Below, piece by piece: positions 50,752 through 61,212 of a DNA stretch of 64,000 nt (position 1 is the stretch's first letter; each line of letters begins with the position of its first letter). The notes under the pieces are model-generated. The model saw nothing but the letters and a program-made list of their open reading frames with translations. It was not told the DNA's origin and did not search any database. A program made the position numbers and the translations under genes. The stretch lies in contig NZ_CP150241.1 in NCBI RefSeq assembly GCF_037975235.1, forward strand, positions 3,782,001 to 3,846,000. The letters are read 5' to 3'. The stretch is from Paenibacillus sp. FSL R5-0341 (GTDB lineage Bacteria > Bacillota > Bacilli > Paenibacillales > Paenibacillaceae).

Positions 50752-53424
50752 TTAGCCGCCAGTTCCCGCTTGAGAATCTGCAGGTACATCTGTGCCCCCA
50801 GTATCCCCACTCGTTCCGCTGTCCGGGGTTACAACTTCGCCAGGCGTCGTTACGGACCCATCATCGGAACCTTCACCTGTACTACCTGGATCTGTTGTCC
50901 CCTGACCAGGTGGGGTCGTATTTCCTCCCCCAGGTTGACCGTTTCCTTGACCGGCTCCACCGTTATTACCACCGTTGCCATTGTTTCCGTTATTACCATT
51001 TCCATTTCCGTTGTTGCCATTTTCATTACCATTGCCGTTATTACCGTTCGAGTTGCCATTATCCGGTGAACCACTGTCCGGATTCTCTGTACCAGGCTGC
51101 TCAGGGTCTATCTCTGTTCCAGGGTCTATGCCAGGATCAGGTTCCTCCGGTGGCACTTCCTGCGCTTCAATCATCAGAGAGATGGTGTTGGAAGGATCCG
51201 TCTCCAGTCCTGATGCCGAATCATAGGCTGTCACATAGTACTCATAGGTCAGACCAGGCAACGCACTTAAATCTTGTGCACTGGTAGCGCCTACTGCATC
51301 TATGAGATGAGTAAACTGCGCTTCAGAAGTTTCTTTGCGATATACACGATATTGTGTGCTCGCGTCCCCCGTACCCGCCCAACTCAGTGAGACGGTTTGA
51401 ACAGAGGGATCATATGATCCACTCAATCCACTAACGGACAGAGTTGGCTGTTCTGGTTCTTCTACTGGCGGAGGTGCCTGCCCTCCAGCCGGTGTTTTGA
51501 ATTGCTTCACGGGAACACCTTTCATCGCATCTCCCATGACTTTGGCAAAGAAAGCTGCCGACAGCTTACTGCTGTTCTTAAGCATATGATTCGCATCCGG
51601 ATTGTCATAGCCCATCCAGACTGCGGCGGTCCATTCCGGTGTGTATCCAACGAACCATACATCACGGTTGGCACTGTTGCCAGAGATGCCACTTTGAACA
51701 GTTCCTGTTTTACCCGCTACCGGACGATCCAGACGTGCTGAACGTCCCGTACCGTCATTAACAACGTTCTGTAGCATCTGTGTAAGCTGATACGCATTTT
51801 GCTCACTCATGACACGCGTTGTGTCCGAGTTATCGTGTTTATACGTGGTTTTGCCTGCGCTATCCTTAATTTCTTTAATGGAATAGGCTGCTCGGTATTC
51901 GCCTAGGTTAGCAAATGCACTATAGGCTTGCGCCATTTCCAGTGTATTTGTACCTTTACTCAGACCACCGAGGGCAATAGCCAGGTTCTTGTCTTCATCT
52001 GTCAGCTGTATGCCTACACTCTTGGCAAAATTAATGCCTGTGTTAACACCTATTTTATCAAGTAGCCAAACCGCAGGAATATTTTCCGACTTCGTAATGG
52101 CTTCCGTCATACTGATGGTTGAAGAATATCCATGCAAGTTACCAGGACAATAGTTACCAAAACATTGCTTCGCATTACTCAGCGACGAGTTGGCACTGTA
52201 ATTTCCTGATTCTAGAGCCGGTGCATAAGACACAATCGGTTTAAAAGCTGAACCTGGTTGTCTTCGACTCTGCGTTACACGGCTATAGCCTTTGGTCTGA
52301 TAATCCCGTCCACCAAGGAGGGCAACGAGGCTACCATTCTCATGGTTCATGATAACCATGGAGCCTTGAACCTGTTGATCATCTTTGCTTGCCTCGAACA
52401 GACTATCATCCGTGAAGGCAGTTTCCATGGCTGTTTGAGCCTGAGCATCCATGGTTGTATAGATTTTGTATCCACCGATATTCAGATCATCTTCCGTTTT
52501 GCCTGTTACACGTTCAGCTTCACGGAGCACATAATCAATAAAGGCTTGATATTTCTGATCTTTTTCTGGTCGCTTGTAGTTATAGTTAATCTCTTTTGCT
52601 TCATCCATCTCCGCCTTGGTAATGTAGCCTTGTTCATACATCAGCTGCAATACCACACCTCGGCGTGCTTTTGAATCGTTTGGATTGCTCACCGGATTAT
52701 AAGCAGAAGGGCCTTTCGGCATAGCTGCTAATGTGGCAATCTGCCACAACTTCAATTTATTGAGATCGGTAACTCCAAAATAAAATTCAGATGCTGCTTT
52801 AATGCCGTAACGCTGATGGCCGAAGAATATCCGGTTCAGGTACATCGTCAGGATTTCGTCTTTTGTGTACTTGCGCTCCAATGCCATGGCAATCGATACT
52901 TCCGTTGCTTTACGGAAGAACGTCTTGTCACGGGACAAGAACATGTTCTTGGCAAGCTGCTGGGTGAGTGTACTACCACCTTCCACCATAGAACGAGCCA
53001 TGACATCCTTAACCGCGGCACGCCCAATGGACCAGATATCCACGCCTTGGTGATCGTAGAATCGTTTATCCTCCGTTGCGACAAAGGCTTGCTTCACCAG
53101 CTCTGGAATATCATCTTCATTGACGGGTTCCAGCTTCTGAATGGACAGCTCCCCCATTAATTGGCCATTTCGATCATATACTTTTGAAGTTTCATTAATT
53201 GTGGTTTTGTCCTTGTTGGCTTTGAGCAGATTTTCGCCACTTACCATAATAAATAAATATCCGCCTAGTGCACAGAATATGGCGATTGCCATTGTGAAAA
53301 ACAGTGTCCATCCAACGCGTTTACCCGTAATTTTTTTCTTTTTAGAGGTCTTTGGCTTCGCTTTTTTGGGTGACTTGTTATTGTTGTTGCGATTGTTAGA
53401 CCTCGACAACGGATCGTTTGGCAT
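50752..53424 (-). CDS. Class A penicillin-binding protein (PBP1A type)
   Basis: An 890-residue bifunctional peptidoglycan synthase. ATG 53424 follows AGGAGGTAAC. Basic Asn/Lys-rich cytoplasmic tail, membrane helix (about 38-61), GT51 glycosyltransferase with Glu118 (FVATEDKRFYDHQGVD) and GGSTLTQQLAKN, transpeptidase with Ser392-x-x-Lys395 (GSAFKP), SEN (446-448) and KTG (572-574). A fibronectin type III-like domain (about 680-770) and a Pro/Gly/Asn-rich tail with (NGN)n repeats follow. Typical for Paenibacillus. Confidence 0.93.
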   Translation of the reverse strand: MPNDPLSRSNNRNNNNKSPKKAKPKTSKKKKITGKRVGWTLFFTMAIAIFCALGGYLFIMVSGENLLKANKDKTTINETSKVYDRNGQLMGELSIQKLEPVNEDDIPELVKQAFVATEDKRFYDHQGVDIWSIGRAAVKDVMARSMVEGGSTLTQQLAKNMFLSRDKTFFRKATEVSIAMALERKYTKDEILTMYLNRIFFGHQRYGIKAASEFYFGVTDLNKLKLWQIATLAAMPKGPSAYNPVSNPNDSKARRGVVLQLMYEQGYITKAEMDEAKEINYNYKRPEKDQKYQAFIDYVLREAERVTGKTEDDLNIGGYKIYTTMDAQAQTAMETAFTDDSLFEASKDDQQVQGSMVIMNHENGSLVALLGGRDYQTKGYSRVTQSRRQPGSAFKPIVSYAPALESGNYSANSSLSNAKQCFGNYCPGNLHGYSSTISMTEAITKSENIPAVWLLDKIGVNTGINFAKSVGIQLTDEDKNLAIALGGLSKGTNTLEMAQAYSAFANLGEYRAAYSIKEIKDSAGKTTYKHDNSDTTRVMSEQNAYQLTQMLQNVVNDGTGRSARLDRPVAGKTGTVQSGISGNSANRDVWFVGYTPEWTAAVWMGYDNPDANHMLKNSSKLSAAFFAKVMGDAMKGVPVKQFKTPAGGQAPPPVEEPEQPTLSVSGLSGSYDPSVQTVSLSWAGTGDASTQYRVYRKETSEAQFTHLIDAVGATSAQDLSALPGLTYEYYVTAYDSASGLETDPSNTISLMIEAQEVPPEEPDPGIDPGTEIDPEQPGTENPDSGSPDNGNSNGNNGNGNENGNNGNGNGNNGNNGNGGNNGGAGQGNGQPGGGNTTPPGQGTTDPGSTGEGSDDGSVTTPGEVVTPDSGTSGDTGGTDVPADSQAGTGG

Positions 53425-53594
53425 GTTACCTCCTGACTCCCTTTCGGTTGCATAATTTCTATTCGTCTGTAGGCTCAGGCATATATTAAACATATTTTGC
53501 CCGGAATGAAAAGAACAACCCTTTATTCAGGTTGCTCTGTTTCAATACCTATACTTGTAGACGAAATGGTTGGTGAAAAGGTTTCGTAATTTTT

Positions 53595-53837
53595 TTAAGC
53601 TTCGCCGCTGTTATCTTGCTGCATCAGCGATACGCTGCGTTGCGGCGTGAACGTGGAGATGGCATGCTTGTAGACCATTTGCTGGCGTCCGTCGCTGTCA
53701 ATGACGATCGTAAAATTGTCAAATGCCTTGATCGTCCCGCGGATTTGGAAGCCGTTGGTCAGATAGACCGTAGCAGGAATATTCTCTTTCCGCAGTTGGT
53801 TCAAGAACGTATCTTGGATGTTGATGGACTTGTTCAT
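53595..53837 (-). CDS. hfq: RNA chaperone Hfq
   Basis: An 80-residue protein: [42 protein letters not shown] (Sm1) and YKHAISTF (Sm2, the YKHA motif). ATG 53837 is chosen over 53876 because family members start MNKSINIQD. It forms the hexamer that pairs small RNAs with mRNAs. Downstream of miaA, as in most bacteria, but with its own promoter. Confidence 0.96.
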   Translation of the reverse strand: MNKSINIQDTFLNQLRKENIPATVYLTNGFQIRGTIKAFDNFTIVIDSDGRQQMVYKHAISTFTPQRSVSLMQQDNSGEA

Positions 53838-53876
53838 TAGCCGTACCCCCATTGGTTCATTTGAATTCGTGTTCAA

Positions 53877-54115
53877 GTAATATTCAATATCGCTGAGTAG
53901 CTTTCGTGCTATTATATCATGAACAGTTTCATATAATCCACAAAAACCCCTTGTCTGCTATTTTGCACCCATTCTTGGCGTGGTTTACAACTAGAAGACT
54001 TATCCATTATACACCGCTTGCCAGATTTGCAAAAGAGGGACAAAATCTTCGTTTTTAAGCATACTCCTTGATTGTTTAGCGAAGCGTAATCCCTTCCATC
54101 TTTTCTAGTGATAAG
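53877..54115. other. hfq-miaA intergenic region with hfq promoter
   Basis: This gap holds TGATATAAT on the minus strand (53911-53919), an extended -10 promoter about 70 bases before hfq. Nothing else was recognised; the rest is AT-rich. Confidence 0.5.
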
Positions 54116-54157
54116 CAAAAACCTCTATCTTTTTAAATTTCAAAAGGTAGAGGTTTA
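54116..54157 (-). terminator. Terminator after miaA
   Basis: Minus strand ACCTCTA-CCTTTTGAAATTTAAAAAGA-TAGAGGT then TTTTG. It separates miaA from hfq transcription. Confidence 0.8.
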
Positions 54158-54209
54158 CATTCGCTGATCTAATCCAGGCATATGAGATCAATACTAATCG
54201 TTGCTCAAA

Positions 54210-55166
54210 TCAGTTAAATTTTCGTGTAATCAAGTCACTTACCTGATTGTAGTTTCCTTCAAAGTCTTCGGTATCCGTCATGTCCACCCATTCAATATCC
54301 TTCATATGGCGGAACCAGGAAAGCTGACGTTTGGCAAAACGCCGCGTATCCCTTTTCAACCACTCAACCGCTGCTTCCCAGCTCACTTCTCCTTGCAGGA
54401 ACGCTGCAATTTCCTTATAACCCAGTCCTTGCATGGAAATATGACCTCTCGCCACTCCACGTTCCAACAGGGATCTCACCTCATCGACCAAACCTTGTTC
54501 GATCATCAGGTCAATCCGCTCTTCTACCCGGGCATACAACTTCTGACGATCCATTGTCAAACCAACAATAAGAAGGTCATAAGGCGACTCTTTCTTCTGT
54601 ACTGCCAGCTGATCAGACCACTTCTCGCCTGTGAGGTGATGGATCTCAAGCGCACGTACAATTCGCCGCTGATCATTCGGATGCAGACGATCGGCACTAA
54701 CTGGATCAACTTCCCTCAAACGATCATGAAGAGCCTGTGCTCCATGTTGCTCCGCAAAGCTGAATTGTCGCTCTCTGAATGCTTCATCTGAACCACTATC
54801 GGAAAATTGGAAGCCGTAACATACCGATTCCACATACAGACCGGTGCCACCTACAATAAAGGGCATTTTACCGCGTTCATGGATTTCACTAATCAATCGT
54901 GTGCAACTCTCCTGAAACTCGGCCACAGAGTACGGATACTCCGGTTCATGGATATCAATGAGATGATGGGGTACACCTTTCATTTCTTCAGATGTAATCT
55001 TGGCTGTTCCGATATCCATTTCACGATATACCTGCATCGAATCCCCTGAGATAATCTCACAATTAAATGCTTGGGCAAGCTCGATGCTCAATCTCGTTTT
55101 GCCTACTGCTGTTGGTCCAACCAGCACAAGCAGTTTAGGTTTTGGTTTAACTTCCGCTTTCAACAT
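54210..55166 (-). CDS. miaA: tRNA dimethylallyltransferase MiaA
   Basis: A 318-residue enzyme that adds dimethylallyl to A37 of tRNAs reading UNN. P-loop GPTAVGKT (17-24), ISGDSMQVYREMDIGTAK, GVPHHLIDI, FIVGGTGLYVESV, HPNDQRRIVRALEI and the C-terminal QGLGYKEIAAFLQGE. It overlaps the upstream methyltransferase gene by 20 bases. Confidence 0.96.
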   Translation of the reverse strand: MLKAEVKPKPKLLVLVGPTAVGKTRLSIELAQAFNCEIISGDSMQVYREMDIGTAKITSEEMKGVPHHLIDIHEPEYPYSVAEFQESCTRLISEIHERGKMPFIVGGTGLYVESVCYGFQFSDSGSDEAFRERQFSFAEQHGAQALHDRLREVDPVSADRLHPNDQRRIVRALEIHHLTGEKWSDQLAVQKKESPYDLLIVGLTMDRQKLYARVEERIDLMIEQGLVDEVRSLLERGVARGHISMQGLGYKEIAAFLQGEVSWEAAVEWLKRDTRRFAKRQLSWFRHMKDIEWVDMTDTEDFEGNYNQVSDLITRKFN

Positions 55167-55932
55167 TAATCACTCCGTACAGGGTTTTTGCATTCGCCCG
55201 ATCAAGTATTTCAAATCCGAGCCTGTCAAACTCCGCGCTGCCGCGCTTTTCTTTCATAACGACACGTTTACGGGCAACCCGTCTCGCTTCCATAATGCTC
55301 TGTTCGTGCAACGCATGAGCATTCGCATAATCTCGCAAGGGCTGTATAGCACTTGAATCCATCATCGGCTCTCGGAACATAGGGTCAAAATAAACGGTAT
55401 CACAGCTTCGATCCGGCATGGAACGAAGCAACTCAAGATGATCCACATGCCGCAGATCTATCCGCCGGAAAGCCTCATCCACCAAGGGCTGATTACTCTT
55501 ATAATGAGACATGCCCTCCAACAGCAGGGTATAGAGCGGTTGAGAACTTTCACATGCGATGACCCGTCCGCTCTTACCAGCTGCAACCGAAAATACCAGC
55601 GCATCTGAACCGAGTCCAGCGGTACAATCAATAATTGTGTCCCCTTCAATTACCAGACCAGCTTCCAGCATGGGGTCGGCTTCCCCTCTTAGCACACGTT
55701 TAGCACGAACAAATCCCATACTGGGGTGAAACTCAAGCTCCGTTGCATCCTTGCGAAACAGGCGCGCTCTGCCATTGAGCACGACCAGAATTTCATCGAT
55801 ACCATAATGTTCAATGAGTCTGGGTAAAGACGTTCTCTTGCGCGGTACGTAGGTACCTCCAGTCGTTTCGGCGAGCTTACGTGCACGCTCCACCTGAGAG
55901 GCAATCTCCTTGTCACCGGTTGTAATGTACAT
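55147..55932 (-). CDS. Class I SAM-dependent methyltransferase (RsmJ-like)
   Basis: A 261-residue protein. IDCTAGLGSDALVFSVAAG is the SAM-binding glycine loop and TVYFDPMFREPM the catalytic DPMFP-like motif, as in RsmJ/YpiP methyltransferases acting on 16S rRNA G1516-type sites. Substrate here is inferred only. It sits between mutL and miaA in one leftward operon. Confidence 0.82.
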   Translation of the reverse strand: MYITTGDKEIASQVERARKLAETTGGTYVPRKRTSLPRLIEHYGIDEILVVLNGRARLFRKDATELEFHPSMGFVRAKRVLRGEADPMLEAGLVIEGDTIIDCTAGLGSDALVFSVAAGKSGRVIACESSQPLYTLLLEGMSHYKSNQPLVDEAFRRIDLRHVDHLELLRSMPDRSCDTVYFDPMFREPMMDSSAIQPLRDYANAHALHEQSIMEARRVARKRVVMKEKRGSAEFDRLGFEILDRANAKTLYGVINVESGS

Positions 55933-55949
55933 AATGTCCCCCTAAATAG

Positions 55950-58184
55950 CTACATCACTCGTTTAAATAGTTTCTCTAGATCATACGTTGAAAATGAAAT
56001 CACTATCGGTCGCCCATGCGGACACGTGTAGGGCTGTCGACATGAACCCAGACGCTGAATCAGCACCTCTGCCTCCTGATCCGTCAGCTTCTGGTTGGCT
56101 TTGATAGACGCCTTGCAGGAGCACATAATGGATGCAGCTTCCCTCATCTTGGCGACATCTATACTGCGTTCACTAAGAACCCATTCGGACATTTCTTCAA
56201 TAATGTCTTTCTCGTCCCCTTTAGGGAACCAGAACGGGTGGGAACGCACACGGAACGTCTGTCCACCGAAATGCTCCAAATATACACCCGCCTGTTCGAA
56301 CCAGGCCAGTCTTGTTTTCAGCTTTTCCGTCTCCGAAGGTGTGAACTCCAGCGTAATCGGCAGCAGTAACTCTTGTGAGGCCTGGGCAGGGTTACCGAAT
56401 TTCTCGTAGTAATACTCATAATTTACACGTTCATGAGCGGCATGCTGATCAATCAAATATAAACCTTGGTCATTTTGCGCAATCAAATACGTACCATGAT
56501 GCTGTCCGATCAGACTCAGTTCCGGAAATGCGGGCATGGATGCATCCGATTTAATGGCAGCGGCCAGTTTGGTCGCATCAGGCAAAGCTGAAGTTTTCCA
56601 CGTCCGTTCATTTCTCGCAATCGAAGACGGGCTATACGATGAACGTGCTTCCCTAACCGATGAATATACGGAATCGGAGCGGTACGTAGATGGTGTGCCT
56701 TCACCCAACGGTTTCTCTGTTGCTCTATGATCTCCGCGATCTTGAGAAGAGAGGTCAGTTTTCGGAAAAGTTTCGGTAGAACTTGTACTTGAATTTGAAC
56801 TTGTACTTACATTCTTAGTGCCTTTTTGCACGTCAGCAGATGTCTGCTCCCCGTCATGACTAGCAATCTTCTGCAAGATATCCCCGTTCCAACTTTCTAA
56901 CTGCTCAGGGGGGGGTGTAATCTCAGGTGGAGCTTCGGGCAGCGGCACCGACTGACCCTCTTCAGATACTGGTTGTCCTGTGGTCACATCCGCCGGAGCA
57001 TCCAAATCCAGATCATCATCTTCCGCAGTCAACTTCAGCGGCGCACTACCAGGTTTCCCGAGCGGACCTTGTTGACCATATCCTTCTGCATCAGATGGAT
57101 CTTTCAGAGGACCACGTGGAAAGAGGAATTGTTCCTGGATAAAGGAACTATCGTCTCCACGTCGAATCTGCTGCTTTTTGACCTGTGGAATCAATACCTC
57201 CTGCCGGAGTATCCCCCGTAGCGTCGTCTCTATAAATTCATATAGTTCTGGTTCCTTGCTGAAGCGAACCTCCAGCTTGGCCGGATGCACGTTCACATCC
57301 ACGAGAGAGGGGTGCATCTCCAACTGCACCACGACAAGTGGGAACCGATTAATGGGCAGCAAGGTATGGTAGGCTTTGAGAATCGCCTGATTGAGACCGT
57401 AATTGCGAACAAATCGCCCATTAACAACCGTAGACATCCCACCACGATTCGCTCGTGTCCATTCAGGCAGGCTGATCAGCCCACTCACTCGGTAATCCAG
57501 ACTTTCTCCCTGGATGGGGAGCATTGCTTTCGCTGCACTTGTACCATAGATCGCTGCAACCACTTGCAGCAGATCCCCGTTTCCCAACGTCTGAAGCAAC
57601 ACATTCTCATTATGGCGCAGTCTGAACGAAATGTTGGGATGAGACATCGCCATACGGTAAAGCACATCTGATATATGTCCAAGCTCGGTCTGGATCGTTT
57701 TCATATATTTGAGTCTGGCTGGTGTATTGTAAAATAGTTCTCTCACTGCAAAATCTGTACCTTGGGGTGAGGTTGCATCTTCATGAGATATAAGATTCCC
57801 GCCTTCAATTACGATGCGGCGCCCCCGCCCGTCATTATCACTTGCGGATAACACCTCTACCTTGGACACTGCGGCAATACTCGCCAGGGCTTCGCCACGG
57901 AATCCAAGACTTGTGATCTGAAACAGATCTCGGCCGTGGGCTATTTTACTGGTCGCATGACGATAAAAGGCAGTCTCCATATCCTCTGGCTCAATACCTG
58001 AACCATTGTCTTTGACACGAATACTGAGGAGTCCACCCTCTTCCACCGTGACTTCAATCTTGGTGGCGCCTGCATCCACTGAGTTTTCGAGCAACTCTTT
58101 GACGACTGAAGCAGGTCGTTCGACCACCTCACCCGCCGCGATCTGGTTGGCAATATGTTCATCAAGCACATGTATTTTCGCCAC
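55950..58184 (-). CDS. mutL: DNA mismatch repair protein MutL
   Basis: A 744-residue protein. GHKL ATPase: AAGEVVERPASVVKELLENSVDAGA, VKDNGSGIEPEDM, RHATSKI, GFRGEALASI. A long low-complexity linker (about 340-545). C-terminal endonuclease domain with DQHAAHERVNYEYY and the zinc motifs CSCKASIKANQKL and CPHGRP. The endonuclease makes it a nicking MutL as in Bacillus. Directly downstream of mutS. Confidence 0.97.
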   Translation of the reverse strand: MAKIHVLDEHIANQIAAGEVVERPASVVKELLENSVDAGATKIEVTVEEGGLLSIRVKDNGSGIEPEDMETAFYRHATSKIAHGRDLFQITSLGFRGEALASIAAVSKVEVLSASDNDGRGRRIVIEGGNLISHEDATSPQGTDFAVRELFYNTPARLKYMKTIQTELGHISDVLYRMAMSHPNISFRLRHNENVLLQTLGNGDLLQVVAAIYGTSAAKAMLPIQGESLDYRVSGLISLPEWTRANRGGMSTVVNGRFVRNYGLNQAILKAYHTLLPINRFPLVVVQLEMHPSLVDVNVHPAKLEVRFSKEPELYEFIETTLRGILRQEVLIPQVKKQQIRRGDDSSFIQEQFLFPRGPLKDPSDAEGYGQQGPLGKPGSAPLKLTAEDDDLDLDAPADVTTGQPVSEEGQSVPLPEAPPEITPPPEQLESWNGDILQKIASHDGEQTSADVQKGTKNVSTSSNSSTSSTETFPKTDLSSQDRGDHRATEKPLGEGTPSTYRSDSVYSSVREARSSYSPSSIARNERTWKTSALPDATKLAAAIKSDASMPAFPELSLIGQHHGTYLIAQNDQGLYLIDQHAAHERVNYEYYYEKFGNPAQASQELLLPITLEFTPSETEKLKTRLAWFEQAGVYLEHFGGQTFRVRSHPFWFPKGDEKDIIEEMSEWVLSERSIDVAKMREAASIMCSCKASIKANQKLTDQEAEVLIQRLGSCRQPYTCPHGRPIVISFSTYDLEKLFKRVM

Positions 58185-58205
58185 AGGTTTTCCCCTCCCT
58201 TATAC

Positions 58206-61010
58206 TCAGGATAATTGCTGTGCCTTCAATTTGAGATCATTCAATATCTGCATCGCCTGAAGAGGCGTCATATTCATGACGTCGATATCTTTCATCGTAC
58301 GGATAAATTCTCGCGCTGGTTTATCCACCGCAACTACATCCGCTTTCGTTGCCACACTCGGCTCATCATCTCCAAAGATGGACAGTTGAACCACATCCGA
58401 TTGGCTCGCACTGGACTGTACTTTGCTGCTGTTTGATTTCTTGGCATGTTGCTTCCCAACCGAATCTTCAATAGAAGCTGTGTAATCTGTACTTTCCACA
58501 GTCTCATACTCCCGAATTAATGGTGCTGCATCCGTGTGCTGGAATTCTACAGCTTTGACATTCAGGCCTGCTTCCTGCTTCTCACTACCGATATACTCAC
58601 TACCTACCGCTACCTGCGCAGCTGCATGCTCGAACCCATGCAACAATCCATTCGCCCGCTCAATAATGCTATCAGGCAGACCTGCAAGCCGTGCACAATA
58701 GATACCATAACTGCTGCTGGCTGCCCCGGCAATCAATTTGCGTAGAAAATTAACCTTGTCGCCGCTCTCCTGTACGGCCATCGAGTAGTTGGCCAACTTG
58801 TCCAGACTCTCCTCCAGATGAGCAAGTTCATGGAAATGAGTCGATACAAGAGCTTTACAGCCGATAATATCATGTACATATTCAATAACAGACTGAGCAA
58901 TGGCCATGCCTTCGCTGGTTGACGTTCCCCGTCCCAATTCATCGATAATGATCAAACTGCGTGGTGTGGCTTTGTCCGTCATGACCTGAATGTCGGCCAT
59001 CTCCACCATAAATGTGCTTTGTCCACCAATGAGATCATCCGCGGCACCGATCCGTGTGAAAATTCGATCCATAATCGGCACTTCTGCTTGACCCGCAGGT
59101 ACAAAACAACCTACTTGCGCCAAAATGGAGATTAAAGCGACCTGTCGCATATACGTACTCTTACCAGCCATATTTGGACCGGTAATCAGCAGAATACGTG
59201 CCTCTTCCTTGGTCATTGCCGTGTGATTGGCAATAAATGCACCATCTCGCATGACAGCCTCAACGACCGGATGACGTCCTTCTTCTACAACCAGATCATA
59301 ACCGTCGGTCAGTGTAGGTCGTACAAAGTTTCGCTCAGCACTGATCACTGCAAAAGATTGATATACATCAATTTCGGCTACCTGTTCGGCCAGCTTCTGC
59401 AATCTTGCAATTTCTTTGTTCAATCGCTCGCGCAGCTCTGCGAACAGTCCATACTCAATATCAACCATTTTGTCCTGAGCTTCGAGAATCAACGTCTCTT
59501 TTTCCTTCAACTCCGGCGTAATATATCGTTCTGCATTAGCGAGTGTCTGTTTACGTTCATAACGTCCCTCTGGCAACGAAGACAGATTGGACTTGGTGAT
59601 CTCGATATAATAACCAAACACTTTGTTATATCCAATCTTTAGCGATCGTATGCCTGTCGCCTCACGCTCTCGCGCTTCCAGCTCCGCAATCCACTGTTTC
59701 CCGTTGACCGAAGCCTCACGCAATTCATCCAGACGTTCATGATACCCTTCACGAATAAGACCTCCGTCCCTTACCGATACCGGCGGCTCGTCCACAATGG
59801 CTTGCCCGATGGCTTCACGCAGATCATTGCAATCATCCATCGTATCGGCAATATGCTGGAGTGTTGCAGAAGAAGATCCAGCGCAATGCTGGCGTAGCCC
59901 TGGAATTTTCTCGAGCGATGACTTGAGCGCATTCAGATCACGACCATTGGCATTACCAAAAGCAATCCGGCCTACCAATCGCTCCAGATCATAGATGTCT
60001 TTGAGTTCTGCCCGCAGGTCCTCACGCAATATAAACTGGTTGTACAGTGTATCCACAGCTTCCAGTCGCTCATTAATCTTCCCTTTTTGCAACAATGGCT
60101 TATCGACCCACCGACGCAGCATTCTCGCACCCATGGACGTCTCGGTCCGATCAAGCAACCAGAGTAATGAACCTTTTTTGGAGCGTTCACGCACAGTTTC
60201 CACTAATTCCAGGTTTCGGCGGGTAAATGGGTCTAAAATCATGTAATGATCGGGCTCGTACGTTGAAATCTGTGTTAACTGCCCCAGAGAACGTTTCTGA
60301 GTCTCACTCAGGTAAGAGAAAAGACGTGCAATACACGCTTGACGTTCCGGCTCCAATCTTGCCCACACAGCCTCGCCAAACTGCTGACGGACCAGATCTT
60401 CCTTATTCTTTGTCCACGACGTGTAGACCACAGGGCGACCGATTGGAGATGCCTCGGCTTCTACCGTTTCAAGCAACGCTGCATCCCCTACAAGCTCCGA
60501 TGGTTCATAGATTCCGATTTCATCCTTGAGCCATTCCTTGGAATAGGGTACTGATGTCACATACAATTCACCTGTTGAAAGATCACAAGCTGCAAGCGCC
60601 AGCGTATTTTGATTACCTGTAAGACAGACCATGTAGTTGTTGGACTTGTCCCCTAGCGTCTTTCCTTCCATCACCGTTCCGGGCGTAACCACACGTACAA
60701 TTTCACGTCGTACCATGCCTTTGGTTACACTCGCATCTTCCATCTGCTCGCATATCGCGACTTTATATCCTTTTTCAATCAGACGCTGTATGTAATTGTC
60801 AGCCGAATGATAAGGTACACCGCACATCGGAATTTTGTCATCCGTGCCCCCATTACGTGCGGTCAGCGTGATCTCAAGTTCACGGGAAGCATTAATCGCA
60901 TCCTCGAAGAACAGTTCATAGAAGTCACCCAGTCTAAAAAACAGAAAAGCATCTTGCGCTTCGGCTTTCACTTGCAAATATTGTTGAATCATCGGCGTAT
61001 ACTGAGCCAT
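58206..61010 (-). CDS. mutS: DNA mismatch recognition protein MutS
   Basis: About 934 residues; ATG 61010 (MAQYTPMIQQYLQ) follows GGAGGG by 9 bases. Mismatch-binding Phe-x-Glu in FFRLGDFYELF, Walker A TGPNMAGKST, Walker B SLIIIDELGRGTST, and HFHEL. A long acidic/Ser-rich stretch near the end precedes the C-terminal helix. It starts mismatch repair with MutL. Confidence 0.97.
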   Translation of the reverse strand: MAQYTPMIQQYLQVKAEAQDAFLFFRLGDFYELFFEDAINASRELEITLTARNGGTDDKIPMCGVPYHSADNYIQRLIEKGYKVAICEQMEDASVTKGMVRREIVRVVTPGTVMEGKTLGDKSNNYMVCLTGNQNTLALAACDLSTGELYVTSVPYSKEWLKDEIGIYEPSELVGDAALLETVEAEASPIGRPVVYTSWTKNKEDLVRQQFGEAVWARLEPERQACIARLFSYLSETQKRSLGQLTQISTYEPDHYMILDPFTRRNLELVETVRERSKKGSLLWLLDRTETSMGARMLRRWVDKPLLQKGKINERLEAVDTLYNQFILREDLRAELKDIYDLERLVGRIAFGNANGRDLNALKSSLEKIPGLRQHCAGSSSATLQHIADTMDDCNDLREAIGQAIVDEPPVSVRDGGLIREGYHERLDELREASVNGKQWIAELEAREREATGIRSLKIGYNKVFGYYIEITKSNLSSLPEGRYERKQTLANAERYITPELKEKETLILEAQDKMVDIEYGLFAELRERLNKEIARLQKLAEQVAEIDVYQSFAVISAERNFVRPTLTDGYDLVVEEGRHPVVEAVMRDGAFIANHTAMTKEEARILLITGPNMAGKSTYMRQVALISILAQVGCFVPAGQAEVPIMDRIFTRIGAADDLIGGQSTFMVEMADIQVMTDKATPRSLIIIDELGRGTSTSEGMAIAQSVIEYVHDIIGCKALVSTHFHELAHLEESLDKLANYSMAVQESGDKVNFLRKLIAGAASSSYGIYCARLAGLPDSIIERANGLLHGFEHAAAQVAVGSEYIGSEKQEAGLNVKAVEFQHTDAAPLIREYETVESTDYTASIEDSVGKQHAKKSNSSKVQSSASQSDVVQLSIFGDDEPSVATKADVVAVDKPAREFIRTMKDIDVMNMTPLQAMQILNDLKLKAQQLS

Positions 61011-61187
61011 GATGAATACCCTCCATCCCGTTCCTATAATGTCAGGAAGAAACGCGTCCTGGAAGGACAATAAGACGGTCAGGCACTGTGTTTGCGCCTC
61101 CGCCTTATGTTTTGGCTAATCGCCACTTCCTTCAAGGGTTGCTGCTCCATATCTTCCGTTGCTATCATTTAAAAAGACTTGTTTCTT

Positions 61188-61196
61188 ATTATATCA
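61188..61196 (-). promoter_or_regulatory. Candidate extended -10 promoter within the end of the next gene's intergenic region
   Basis: TGATATAAT on the minus strand (61188-61196), about 180 bases upstream of mutS. No strong -35 element is seen. Confidence 0.4.
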
Positions 61197-61212
61197 AAAA
61201 AACGTCCGTTCT

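Noticed and set aside
50739-51287. 182-codon rightward frame rich in Tyr, His and Cys
   Set aside because: It is the complement of the (NGN)n repeat tail of the PBP gene, so the length reflects the repeat, not coding.
50640-53424. Asn/Gly repeats in the PBP as a possible tandem-repeat or CRISPR-like array
   Set aside because: The repeats are short codon-level repeats within a typical extracellular linker; there are no regular spacers.
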